A stretch of DNA of 64,000 nucleotides from Lipingzhangella_A rawalii (lineage in GTDB: Bacteria; Actinomycetota; Actinomycetes; Streptosporangiales; Streptosporangiaceae). The stretch lies in contig NZ_JAVLVT010000004.1 in NCBI RefSeq assembly GCF_031628175.1, positions 186,001-250,000 of the forward strand. Direction: 5' to 3'. The translations under genes and the position numbers were made by a program. Positions 1-8,153 of the stretch are shown piece after piece. How positions within the stretch are numbered: the first letter of the stretch is position 1; every line of letters starts with the position of its first letter. The notes under the pieces are model-generated. The model had not been told where the DNA came from, did no database searches, and worked only from the letters and a program-made list of their open reading frames with translations.

Positions 1-526
1 GCCCCTCAGGGGTGTAGAACCCGGCGTGGCTGGAGTGCAGCAGATTGAGCGGCGAATGGTCAATGTCCAGCAAGATCGCATCGAAGCGGCGCCCGGGATG
101 CTCGGGATCCAGACCGGTGGTGTCGGCAACCATCCCGAAGAAGTCGCCTTCCACCAACCGGCAGCGTGCATCCGCGTTCAGTGCCGCCCCGGAGGGGATG
201 AGCCCACGCCGGTGCCAGTCCACCACCGGGGCGAGCGCCTCCACGACGAGCAGGGAGTCCACGGTGTCGTACTCCAGCACCGCCGCGGCCGTGTAGCCCA
301 GGCCGAGCCCGCCCACGGCCACCGTGAGGTCCGTGCCGTCCAGCTCCGCGAGCGCGAGGTGCGTCATCGCGACCTCGGCCGCCGGAAACAGGCTGGACAT
401 GAGGAACTCCTCGCCCAGCCGGACCTCGTAGGCGTACTCGCCAAACTGCGGGTCCCAGCGCCGCCGAAGGCTCAGCTCGCCCATCGCGGTCCGCTGCCAG
501 TCCAGCTCCTGGATCCGCGCGCTCAC
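1..526 (-). CDS. Spermidine-synthase-like methyltransferase, partial (3' end outside window)
   Basis: The reading frame enters from the window edge on the minus strand and is open for about 175 codons. It reads as a class I SAM-dependent methyltransferase of the spermidine synthase type. The glycine-rich SAM-binding loop (VAVGGLGLGYTA) lies near residue 65, an acidic strand (SLLVVEAL) follows, and FDAILLDIDHSP is the post-I region. The family transfers aminopropyl or methyl groups; orphan actinobacterial members usually have no known substrate. I chose GTG at 526 because a GAGGGG Shine-Dalgarno lies 8 nt upstream; GTG at 532 is an alternative. The C-terminus is missing, so catalytic completeness cannot be judged. 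Upstream lies decayed sequence, so it may be transcribed alone. Confidence 0.7.
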   Translation of the reverse strand, partial: MSARIQELDWQRTAMGELSLRRRWDPQFGEYAYEVRLGEEFLMSSLFPAAEVAMTHLALAELDGTDLTVAVGGLGLGYTAAAVLEYDTVDSLLVVEALAPVVDWHRRGLIPSGAALNADARCRLVEGDFFGMVADTTGLDPEHPGRRFDAILLDIDHSPLNLLHSSHAGFYTPEG

Positions 527-600
527 CGACACCGCCCCTCGCCACACCGGGCGTCTCCCGGGCTCGTTCCCATTCTCCCGCACGCGGCGCGGGCCCCGCG

Positions 601-1041
601 CTACCGCGCGACGTCGTGCAAGCGGAGGCAAACGTCGCGCGGTAGCAGCAACCATGGATCCCCAAGATCCCCCATCGGCCTTTCGCGCCCCCCATGGTCT
701 GGGGGTGGCCCCCGAAGCGCCATTACCGCCTCTATCGCACCCAGGCCGAGACATAAGTTCCTCCTGCGTGCCGGGTTCGATGACGTGGCCGTGGTCCAGA
801 ACCTAGATCCGGTCTGCCATCGTGGACGCCGGCCAGCCGGTGATGTCACCCCGCAGGAACGTGACGCCCAGTGTCGTCCGGCGGGTGGTGGGTGAGGACG
901 AACCGGGCGCCGCCCCAGCCGCCGCCGAGCGCCTCCCCGCTGGTTTTCCCGGTGTCCCGGCGCGACGATGTTGCCGTACACGGTCACGGTGGTGCACCAC
1001 AGCGCGATAGCCGACGCCGCCCCGGTGGCGAGAACCACCAT
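601..1041 (-). other. Possible short membrane-protein start running into decayed sequence
   Basis: An ATG at 1041 has a good AAAGGA Shine-Dalgarno 8 nt upstream and begins MVVLATGAASAIALWC, continuing through one hydrophobic segment. It may once have been the start of a small membrane protein. The frame then runs on to 601 across the DHFR/ABC scraps in another frame, with arginine- and proline-rich sequence that looks non-coding. I would treat only the first 30 or so residues as possibly genuine. No family recognised. Confidence 0.2.
752..935 (-). pseudogene. Mosaic of DHFR-like and ABC-transporter gene fragments
   Basis: Two unrelated protein scraps abut here on the minus strand. The first (about 935-828) reads GGGWGGARFVLTHHPPDDT, then after a frame change GVTFLRGDI. 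This matches the RibD-C/dihydrofolate-reductase family pattern in which a FVLTHHP strand precedes a TF..GDI strand. The second (827-752) reads STMADRI, a TAG stop, then VLDHGHVIEPGTQEELM, which looks like the end of an ABC transporter ATPase (the STV.DADRI-VLD.G.V.E.GTH.ELM region). The frameshift, stop and abrupt join indicate decay by recombination rather than a working gene. Identification is by motif only. Confidence 0.45.
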
Positions 1042-1171
1042 GGACGTTGTCCTTTCGTGCGATGTTCGTACCGCCCGGTGCACTACCGGGACGGGCCGGC
1101 CATGCCCTTCGGAGTCATCCCGGGGGACGTCGCGCATCAGCCCTCCTTACCCGAAACAGCCCTCCTGGAGG

Positions 1172-3844
1172 TCACCGCACGATCCCGGTCCCGGGGTGCA
1201 CCACGGCGCAGTACTGGCCGGCGGCGAAGAGGGCTCCCTCATCGACACAGGCGACCGGGCTGGCGCAGCGATCCCGGGCGAGGGGAACTGAGGCGAAGGC
1301 ACGCAGCACCGGCTCCTCGGACTGTTCCAGCGTGTGCAGCGTGAGCCACTGCGACTCGGCGGTACCCATCACCGGGGGCAGGGAATCCAGATTCGCCAAC
1401 TGGGCCAGGTGCGTGTCCATCGCCGCGCACGCCTCACGGCTACTGACTCCCGACTCGACCTCGGGTGCGGGCTCCGACTCCGCGGCCCCAGGCTGTTCCG
1501 TCGCGCGGGGCACAGGAACGCCGGTGGTGGCTGTGGTGGCCTCGTCGACCAGGAAGATAGTCACGGGCAGGGCTATGGCTGCCACCCCGACCACGCCGGG
1601 CCACCGGCGCCGTGGTCGAGCCACGATCCAGGGGGGACGGCGGGCCAGTCGCCGTACACCCGAGCCCACGAGCGCGGCCACCCCCGCCGTGGGCAGGTAA
1701 AATAGGCACAGGACGAGCCCCGCGAACGGCCCCAGACCGAGGTACAGCGACTCGGGGACATGTCCCGCCCAGCAGGCCGAGTCCACGCCACCGGCGCGGC
1801 CACAGTCGCCGACCGCGACCCCCAGGTGGATCGCCGGAGTGGTCAACACCGCGACGACGAGCCCGTAGGCCAGTGCCGCATACAGCCCCCGCGGGGAGGC
1901 GCCGCGTCCCCCCAGCTGCCAGCCCAGGACGACACCCCCGATGCCCACCAGCAGTGTCGCGAAACCGAAAATCGGAAGCAGCACCAGCACCAGCCCCACA
2001 TCCCCGGTGGCCGCGGCGGGAGCCCCCAGAAGAAGCCCGCCGGCGATGCGGAACATCGGCAGCAACAGGGCGAGAAGGATCGACAGGACACCGGCGGTGA
2101 GCAGCGCGGCCAACGCCGGAAGCCAACTCGGACAGAGCAGCTGCCCGGCCCGTCGACCCCAGGAGACACCATCGGGCTGCCGCGCACTCTGCCACGCAAC
2201 CCAGGCCATCACCGGCACCAGGATGCCGAACCCCAGGGAGACCACCAGCCAGGGCCGACTGGACGTGAACAGGGTGGCGATGCTCCAGGTGAGGACGGAC
2301 TCCCAGTGTGGCGGCGTCAGCGAGACGAGCTGCACCACCGAGAACCAGGACGTCATGACGAGCCCCAGCAGACTGGCAGCCCCCGCCGCGACCATCCCCA
2401 ACGGCCAGCGCCCCCGACACACCGACAGCCACAGTGCTGCGTTTCCGGACACCCAACGTGCGATAAGCACAAACCCCGCGAGCAGGGCCAGGGCGAGGAC
2501 CAGGCCCAGAAACACGCCGGGCCCCACCAACAGCTGTGCACCCCACGTGGTCTCGGGGAGTCCCGGCAGGAGCAGTTGCCCCACCAGCACCCCGGCGGTG
2601 AGACTCACCCCCGCCCGCCAGGCTGTGGGCTGGCGCTCCGTCCCCAGCAGGAACCCCAGCGTGGCCCGCCACATGGTCAAAGTGAGCACCACGGCCAGCG
2701 GAACCCCGGCCGCGACCCCGGTCACATGCGAGGCGATCCAGCCGGGATCGTCCACGGTGAAGCCGATGATGAGCATGTACAGCCCCGGAGTCCCCAAACT
2801 CACCGCGCATCCGACGATGACCAGAGCCACCGGCTCCCCACGCAACAGCAACCTCGGGTCACGCAGCGCGGCCACCCGGCGCCGCGCCACCGGGTGGTTA
2901 CGCCGCAGTCGGTCCCACCACCGGACGGTTCCGGAGGTCTGGCGCACCGCCAACGCGCGCTCCAGGACCACCACCAGCGCCGCGCGCACGTCAGCCCGCT
3001 GACCGGCGCGGGCGTCGGCGTAGTACTCACGGATCCGCAGCACCCGCGCCCGGGCGTAGCCCAGCACCGCCAGTGCCAGCAGCAGTGGCACCACCCACCG
3101 CGTCGCCGGCTCGTCCGCGAACGGCAGCAGAGCCAGGGTGAGGCCCGCCACGGTTGCAAACCCCCACCACACACCGATGGTTAGGTAGGTGATGTCGATG
3201 TCGCGGTTGCGGAGGTGCGCGGCCTCGTGCTGGAGCACCGCGTCCGCGGTGGGGGACGGAGGTCCGGGGTCGTGGGCGGGCACCAGGAGGGAGCGGTCCA
3301 CCGCGATCCAGTACCGGCCCCAGGCGCCGAAGGCCCGAGCTCCGCCCGTGGTCCCCGGGGTCACCAGAACTCGCACCCGCTGTGGATTCGGCAGTTCGGC
3401 ATCCCGCAGCGCCGTGACCACCTGCCGGTACAGCGCCGCGTGGACGCTCGGGCACAGTGCGCGCAGCCGGCGCCGCAGCAACACGGGGTGCGCTGTGTAG
3501 AACGCGACTCCCAGTAGGGGCGGCAGGAGCACGACCCCCAGCAGGAGAACAGCGTCACCGCGGGTGGCGGCCTCGGCGCAGGCGAGATACGTGGCCAGCA
3601 GCTCCTGGTCCGGCAGCACACCCACCTGCGCCTGTGCCTCGGCGACGCAGCCCGCACGGCCGTGTGCGGGTAGCAGGTTCAGCTGTCTGGCGGCATCGAC
3701 CAGGAGCTGGGCGAGGGGAAGCGTGGCCCCCAACGTGGCGGTGATCAGAACCAGGAACCGCACGCTCGTCGCCGAGGGCACCTGGAAGGCGAACTGGCGC
3801 GCCGTGTCGCCGCCGGGCTGGGGCAGATCAACGGGCGAGGCCAT
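1172..3844 (-). CDS. M48-family (Ste24/HtpX-like) membrane metalloprotease
   Basis: 890 aa. Two hydrophobic segments lie near the N-terminus, then a cytoplasmic-looking domain with the zinc motif HEAAH near residue 205 (context QHEAAHLRNRDID). A second conserved motif, REYYADARA, near residue 275 supplies the third zinc ligand (Glu) expected in M48 peptidases. At least ten further hydrophobic segments follow, then a final helix and a 130-residue acidic, cysteine-containing tail that probably lies outside the cell. M48 enzymes cleave membrane or exported peptides; the substrate is unknown. Far longer than HtpX (about 290 aa), so most of the protein is an added membrane and tail module. The start is 6 nt downstream of the preceding gene's stop, implying one transcript. 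Confidence 0.85.
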   Translation of the reverse strand: MASPVDLPQPGGDTARQFAFQVPSATSVRFLVLITATLGATLPLAQLLVDAARQLNLLPAHGRAGCVAEAQAQVGVLPDQELLATYLACAEAATRGDAVLLLGVVLLPPLLGVAFYTAHPVLLRRRLRALCPSVHAALYRQVVTALRDAELPNPQRVRVLVTPGTTGGARAFGAWGRYWIAVDRSLLVPAHDPGPPSPTADAVLQHEAAHLRNRDIDITYLTIGVWWGFATVAGLTLALLPFADEPATRWVVPLLLALAVLGYARARVLRIREYYADARAGQRADVRAALVVVLERALAVRQTSGTVRWWDRLRRNHPVARRRVAALRDPRLLLRGEPVALVIVGCAVSLGTPGLYMLIIGFTVDDPGWIASHVTGVAAGVPLAVVLTLTMWRATLGFLLGTERQPTAWRAGVSLTAGVLVGQLLLPGLPETTWGAQLLVGPGVFLGLVLALALLAGFVLIARWVSGNAALWLSVCRGRWPLGMVAAGAASLLGLVMTSWFSVVQLVSLTPPHWESVLTWSIATLFTSSRPWLVVSLGFGILVPVMAWVAWQSARQPDGVSWGRRAGQLLCPSWLPALAALLTAGVLSILLALLLPMFRIAGGLLLGAPAAATGDVGLVLVLLPIFGFATLLVGIGGVVLGWQLGGRGASPRGLYAALAYGLVVAVLTTPAIHLGVAVGDCGRAGGVDSACWAGHVPESLYLGLGPFAGLVLCLFYLPTAGVAALVGSGVRRLARRPPWIVARPRRRWPGVVGVAAIALPVTIFLVDEATTATTGVPVPRATEQPGAAESEPAPEVESGVSSREACAAMDTHLAQLANLDSLPPVMGTAESQWLTLHTLEQSEEPVLRAFASVPLARDRCASPVACVDEGALFAAGQYCAVVHPGTGIVR

Positions 3845-3850
3845 GTGCAG

Positions 3851-4318
3851 CTACATCAGTTCCGAAACCACGGCCTCAGCGAGTTCACCCGCCTGCTCCG
3901 CGGGGATCCCCGACTGCACGGCATACGCCGTGATCGCCCGCGTCACCGCGGCCACCCGCTCGGGTGGCACCGTCGGCGCGGGCGCCTGCGGGGGCGGAGT
4001 GACCGGGCGAGCCAAACCCACCCGCCGCAGCAGCCACCGTCCGGCACGTTGCCACCACGGGCGCACCACGTCGGCGAGGGTGCCCGCGGCCAAATCCGTC
4101 AGAACGGCCAGAACAACGCCGCTGACCAGGCCCACGGCCACGGACCCGAACCCCAAGGGGTTCTCCCCGACCGGCGGTGGCACCCCGCCCCGGGCGTGGA
4201 AATCGTCGCGGATGTGCTCGTAGTGGGGAAGTTCCGCAGGGGCGTGCCGGTGGACCACACGTCGAGCGACCGCATCGATGGTCCGATCGGTTTCGGAGGG
4301 CTGGGGGGACACGGTCAT
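3851..4318 (-). CDS. Small membrane protein, unknown function
   Basis: 155 aa. The start at 4318 (MTVSPQPSETDRTID) is supported by an AGGAGG Shine-Dalgarno 8 nt upstream; a longer frame continues upstream but has non-coding composition. A Pro/Gly turn region is followed by one long hydrophobic stretch (residues 50-75, SVAVGLVSGVVLAVLTDLA). A basic, tryptophan-containing segment and a proline linker come next, then an amphipathic C-terminal helix. No family recognised. It is the first gene of a two-gene operon with the M48 protease, with a 6-nt gap, so it could be a substrate, regulator or membrane partner of that enzyme. That role is inference from position only. Confidence 0.75.
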   Translation of the reverse strand: MTVSPQPSETDRTIDAVARRVVHRHAPAELPHYEHIRDDFHARGGVPPPVGENPLGFGSVAVGLVSGVVLAVLTDLAAGTLADVVRPWWQRAGRWLLRRVGLARPVTPPPQAPAPTVPPERVAAVTRAITAYAVQSGIPAEQAGELAEAVVSELM

Positions 4319-4897
4319 GTTTCTAACCTCCTGGGGGATGCGTCGCACGCGGCGAGCGCACGCCGGCACCCCAGAATTGTTGCCCGCGCGGCCGGGGTCG
4401 ACGCTCCTGCCTGAGCGTGCCAGGGCACGGTGGCCCGCACCAGAGGATTGTCGAAACCTACCGCAACATCGGCTGCTTCGGGCAGCCGAAACCGGGGCCC
4501 GCCCGGCCCCGCCGCCGCGGCTCACGCGTGCTGTCCCGCCGGCCACACGGTGGGGCGGTGGCCTGTGTCTCCGCGTGCCCTGCCGCCTTCTGTGGATCCC
4601 GCGCGCGGCTTCCGGGGCGGCGCGCCCGCACCCGGGCACTGGCCGGATGCGGCCACCGTGCGGGCCCCCTCCCCTCGTCCCGAACGTGGCCTCGGAGTCG
4701 ACGCTGGTTCCCTCCACCTCGGCGAGGGTGCGGGACCTGCACCTCGTCGTCGGCCGTGATTCCGGCCGGCACGGCTGTGGTGGGGCGGTAGGGAAACGAC
4801 GCCACCGGCTCCGTGTCTGTGGGGTCGTCGATGCGTTCGACGCTGAACTCGTCGTCCTCGGTCACGACCAGGGCACCGCCCGCGCTGCGATCTCCAG
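4319..4897. other. 579-bp gap with a possible frameshifted small ORF
   Basis: No intact gene seen. On the minus strand about 4890-4640 has coding-like composition in two successive frames: TEDDEFSVERIDDPTDTEPV continues to TADDEVQVPHP, and after a one-base shift at about 4720 LAEVEGTSVDSEATFGT follows. This suggests a short acidic protein broken by a frameshift, lying just downstream of the Wadjet scar. No family recognised. The rest (4319-4640) holds only the Shine-Dalgarno of the small membrane protein. Confidence 0.3.
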
Positions 4898-5519
4898 TCA
4901 CGGCCGCTGGCGTAGGTCCTGCACCAGGAGATCGAGGGCGGATTCCTCGTGTACGGCCATGCCGAAGCTGTTCATGCTCGGCGCCAGCTCCGGGTCCCAG
5001 CTGGCAGTCTGAGGGCGCCCCTCCAGGGGTTGGAGGGGCGTGCGGCGGTCCCGGGCGCGTTCCACCTGCTGTTCGTAGTCGGCGGCGCTCATCCGCCATG
5101 GCTGCGCCGGGTAGCGCGTGAGCAGCCGCTCCACCATGGCGACGCCCGCCCAGTCGAAGTCCCCGCGTACGTACAGCCGCGTTCCCCCCTCGACCAGCGC
5201 CGTCAACAGGGTGTGCACAACCGTGGTGGCGTTGCCCGAGGTACACACCAGCCCAGCGTCCATGCCCGCATCGGCCGCCGCCTCGACAACGCGCGGGTTC
5301 TCACACACGTACACCACCGCGCCCGGAACCGGATCCCAGCACACGTGCCGCAGATCTCGCAGGGTCAGATGCGTCTCGGTATGCTGCTCGGCACGCTCCC
5401 GCAGCTGGCGGGCCATCCAATGGTCACCCGCGGGGCGTAGCCCGTAGGTGAGCACCGTGCTGGACACCCGGTCCGTGGACACTCCGGCGGCGGCCCACAG
5501 CGCGCGACGCTGCACGGCA
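4898..5519 (-). pseudogene. DUF2399 (TIGR02679/JetD-type) C-terminal fragment with TOPRIM motifs
   Basis: The minus-strand frame reads DAVQRRALWAAAGVSTDRV, then continues to a normal-looking C-terminus. It carries the TOPRIM-like signature of the DUF2399 family: a glutamate in VYVCENP and the DxD motif in RGDFDWAGVAM. In intact systems this ~400-aa protein is the nuclease subunit of a Wadjet-type anti-plasmid complex, encoded next to DUF2397, DUF2398 and an SMC-like ATPase. Here the N-terminal half is missing. The frame is joined at about 5520 to the end of a DUF2397 fragment in another frame, so no normal start exists. The catalytic half is undamaged, so expression from an internal start cannot be excluded. 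Confidence 0.7.
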
Positions 5520-5895
5520 TCCCGCGGTAGCGGCCACGGCTGCGCTGGTACTCGGCCACACTGGCGGCTTTGACCGGGCGAGAGCTGGACAGCAGCGCGC
5601 CCCACTGTTTGAGCTGTTCCAGCCGTTGGGCCACGGTCTCCACAGGCAGATCCACCCGGTTGTGCGCGAGTCGTTCGGCAACCTCGTGGGCGCTCATGTC
5701 GGCCAGCAGGGTTGCGGTGAACACCCGCATGATCGCGATGTAGTCAGCCCGCGCTGGCTCCACCAGATAGCGGTAGGCGACCAGCCGGTCGTGATCCGAC
5801 GTGGGGAGCGCCGCATCCTCGGTTTCGGTGCTCGGACTGGTGGCGGCGGGCGGGTCATGGTTGGGGGGGAACCCTGGGCCCGGGGTGAGGCTCAT
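5520..5895 (-). pseudogene. DUF2397 (TIGR02677) N-terminal fragment, Wadjet remnant
   Basis: From ATG 5895 the frame gives a proline-rich start, then DHDRLVAYRYLVEPARADYI and MRVFTATLLADMSAHEVAERL, ending at VAEYQRSRGRYR. This is the characteristic opening of DUF2397 proteins (about 500 aa when complete), the first subunit of DUF2397/2398/SMC/2399 systems. After roughly 125 residues the similarity stops and the DNA continues as the C-terminal half of a DUF2399 gene in a different frame. A single internal deletion could have removed the rest of DUF2397, all of DUF2398 and the ATPase, and the start of DUF2399. A run of seven G (5863-5869) lies near the start. Confidence 0.7.
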
Positions 5896-6142
5896 AGTTT
5901 CCGACGATACGTAACCGGAACCACACATGCCCGGACATTCGCGAAACCAAGGGCAGGAGTGGTGCTGCGGCCCCAGATGCCGCAGACCGTCGCCGGGGCC
6001 GGGAGCAGCGACCGCCACGACCACCTGGGCCGCGGAGGTGGCCGCCTGCATGGTGGCACTGGGTGGCGCTGGGTGGCACCCCCGAACCTATGGGCTGGAT
6101 CTTCCGTCCCCGCTGGGGCCATCCACACCCGGTGGCGCGGGG

Positions 6143-6916
6143 TCAGCGGGACCGGTGGTGAACGACGCAGGTGTCCGGGTCGAACCTGGTCTGCTGAACC
6201 TCGGCGATCAGTTGCCGTGCGGGCGCGAAGCCTGGGCTGAGCTGTCGCGCGAGGACCAGCGAGGCGACGCGGCGCGCCCCGGCCCGCTTCAGGCTGTGCG
6301 CGGCGGACTGCATCCGGGAACCGGTGACCCAGGTGTCGTCAATGAGGAGTACGTCGGCGGCAGGGACCCCAGCGAGGTCCTCAGGGTGGGCCTCGAACCA
6401 CGACGCATCGAATCTCCGTTCGGGGGAGACATCGGGATTGACGTGCAGGGGAACCCGCGGCAACGGGATCGCGGGCGCAAGCATCCGCTGGAGCGGATGC
6501 TCCCCGTGCGGGGACCGCGTGCTGGGTACGAAACACACGTGCGTGAACGAGGCGATCTCGGCCGCGCTCTTCACACATGCGATGTGTCGCCGGCAGAAGT
6601 CCCAGAACAGCGCGGCCAGGCGCCGACGCGCAGGCTCGGTTCCGGGGGTGTCCGCCTTCTTGTACATCGCCAGGTCGTGGGCGTGCTGGCCATCTTTGAG
6701 GCGGTAGGAGATCGGCACCACGACATCGGACAGGGCGCCGGGCGCAGCCCGGATGGTCCTGCTACAGGCGGCACATCGTGTTGTCTGGGCGTCGGGCGCA
6801 GCCCCATGACAGGTCGCGCAGGTCCCTGGATATCGGGCGGGCAAGGGGGCATGAACGAAGTTGACCAGCAGCCGGATGTGTCCCTGAACTTCCGGCCAGC
6901 TGAGATCACCAGGCAA
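6143..6916 (-). CDS. ComF-like phosphoribosyltransferase (ShosT-like)
   Basis: 257 aa. Residues 1-60 include two CxxC pairs (CATC and CAAC), a small zinc ribbon as in ComF. The C-terminal half is a type I PRTase fold with the PRPP-binding motif VLLIDDTWVTGS near residue 190. The start overlaps the stop of the upstream dprA-like gene by 11 nt, so the two are translationally coupled. A PRTase paired with a DprA-like protein is the known make-up of the ShosTA toxin-antitoxin/anti-phage system, where the PRTase is the toxic partner. The substrate is unknown. An ordinary competence ComF is less likely, because ComF is not normally an operon partner of DprA. Confidence 0.75.
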   Translation of the reverse strand: MPGDLSWPEVQGHIRLLVNFVHAPLPARYPGTCATCHGAAPDAQTTRCAACSRTIRAAPGALSDVVVPISYRLKDGQHAHDLAMYKKADTPGTEPARRRLAALFWDFCRRHIACVKSAAEIASFTHVCFVPSTRSPHGEHPLQRMLAPAIPLPRVPLHVNPDVSPERRFDASWFEAHPEDLAGVPAADVLLIDDTWVTGSRMQSAAHSLKRAGARRVASLVLARQLSPGFAPARQLIAEVQQTRFDPDTCVVHHRSR

Positions 6917-7913
6917 TGTCTGCCGTCTGGAGTTGGCCTTCCTGAGGGGCCACGGGCTCGTGGATCACCTGCTCCACCGTGGTCGCCAGTTCGCTGAGTC
7001 CGGCAACGACATGGACCCCTGGATGTTGGGCGAACTCCTGTGCCCACTGGTTGACCAGCAGCTCCTGGGGGAAGATCACCGGGCGACCGTGGCGCAGGGC
7101 GAACCGGGCCTGGGTGCGTGCGCCGCTGCGCTCGCCCGCCTGCACGATCACAGTGGCGGCGGCGTAGCCACTCATCACCGCATTGCGCATAGGGAAGCTG
7201 TGCTTGCTCGGGGGGGCGTCCGGCAGGAACTGGCTGAGGACCAGACCGCGCTGTGCGATGGTCTCTTGCAGCTCGCGGTTCCGGGTCGGGTAGACCCGAT
7301 TGATGCCGGTGCCGAGCACAGCGACGGTGCGTCCGCCCGCGCCGAGCGCTGCGGTGTGCGCGGCCGTGTCGATTCCCTCGGCCAGGCCACTGACAACAGT
7401 GACCCCCAGGCCCACCAGGCATTCGGCGATGCGACGCGCGGTGGACAGCCCGTGGTCACTCGCGCGACGGGATCCCACCACCGCGATAGCGCGCTGGTCG
7501 GCGGCACGCTGACCACGGGTGAACACGACGGGGGGCATCTCGTGGACCTGCCGCAGCTGGGCCGGGTAGGAGCTGTCCAGAAAACCGTGCACCCCCACCC
7601 CATCCTTCTCGCAGGCAGTGATGAGCTTCTCGGCTTCAACAAGCTCGTCCCCGGGCGATTCCTCGACCGAAAACAGCGCCTGCTGCCCACCGTCGTGGGC
7701 GCTGAGCACGGTCCGGGCGCTTCCCGCCTCCAGTACCTCGGCGACGACATCGCGCCATCCCGACTGGCTGCGTAGCAGCAGAGCCACCAGGGCGGTTCGC
7801 TCGTCCATCTGCCGCAGTGCACTCATCGCTGACGCCCGCCGTTGCTCTCCCGCGCTGACTCTCGAAACGGTGTCATCACAGCCCATCATAGCCGTATCGA
7901 ACGCATGTATCAC
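6906..7913 (-). CDS. DprA/Smf-like Rossmann protein (ShosA-like)
   Basis: 335 aa. Residues 120-310 carry the DprA/SLOG motifs: AVVGSRRASDHG, VVSGLAEGIDTAAH, AVLGTGINRVYP and FPMRNAVMSGYA, then ERSGARTQARFAL. Canonical DprA binds single-stranded DNA and loads RecA during transformation; SLOG proteins also bind nucleotides in defence systems. The N-terminal 110 residues are divergent. Its 11-nt overlap with a PRTase gene points to the ShosTA arrangement rather than to housekeeping DprA, which in actinomycetes sits near topA/rnhB. Starts at 7913 or at internal ATGs (for example MSALRQMDE, about 30 codons in) are possible. A G7 tract (7210-7216) lies inside the gene. Confidence 0.75.
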   Translation of the reverse strand: MIHAFDTAMMGCDDTVSRVSAGEQRRASAMSALRQMDERTALVALLLRSQSGWRDVVAEVLEAGSARTVLSAHDGGQQALFSVEESPGDELVEAEKLITACEKDGVGVHGFLDSSYPAQLRQVHEMPPVVFTRGQRAADQRAIAVVGSRRASDHGLSTARRIAECLVGLGVTVVSGLAEGIDTAAHTAALGAGGRTVAVLGTGINRVYPTRNRELQETIAQRGLVLSQFLPDAPPSKHSFPMRNAVMSGYAAATVIVQAGERSGARTQARFALRHGRPVIFPQELLVNQWAQEFAQHPGVHVVAGLSELATTVEQVIHEPVAPQEGQLQTADIAW

Positions 7914-8153
7914 GACCCTCGGGGTATGAGTCCGGACCGGTAACCACCGCGGGACTGTCCCCGCAGTGGGATACTACAGCGGCCGCACCGTGTGACCCCG
8001 CCCTGACATCGCCATACTGGGCCACCGTCTCGTGTACAGGGCGGCTCGTCATTCGCGGGACGAGGGCCACCCCGCAGGACGCCCACCTGTGCGGGCGTCG
8101 GCCCCACGGTGGCCAGCGGAACAACGCGGCCGGCGTCGAGGACGGTTCTGGCC

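Noticed and set aside
601..1137. A working DHFR or ABC-transporter gene at the left edge
   Set aside because: The matching fragments lie in different frames, contain a stop and are too short to fold; scored as remnants.
1760..3184. 474-codon plus-strand open frame opposite the M48 protease
   Set aside because: Gln/His/Pro/Arg-rich shadow; the minus strand has HEAAH and membrane segments.
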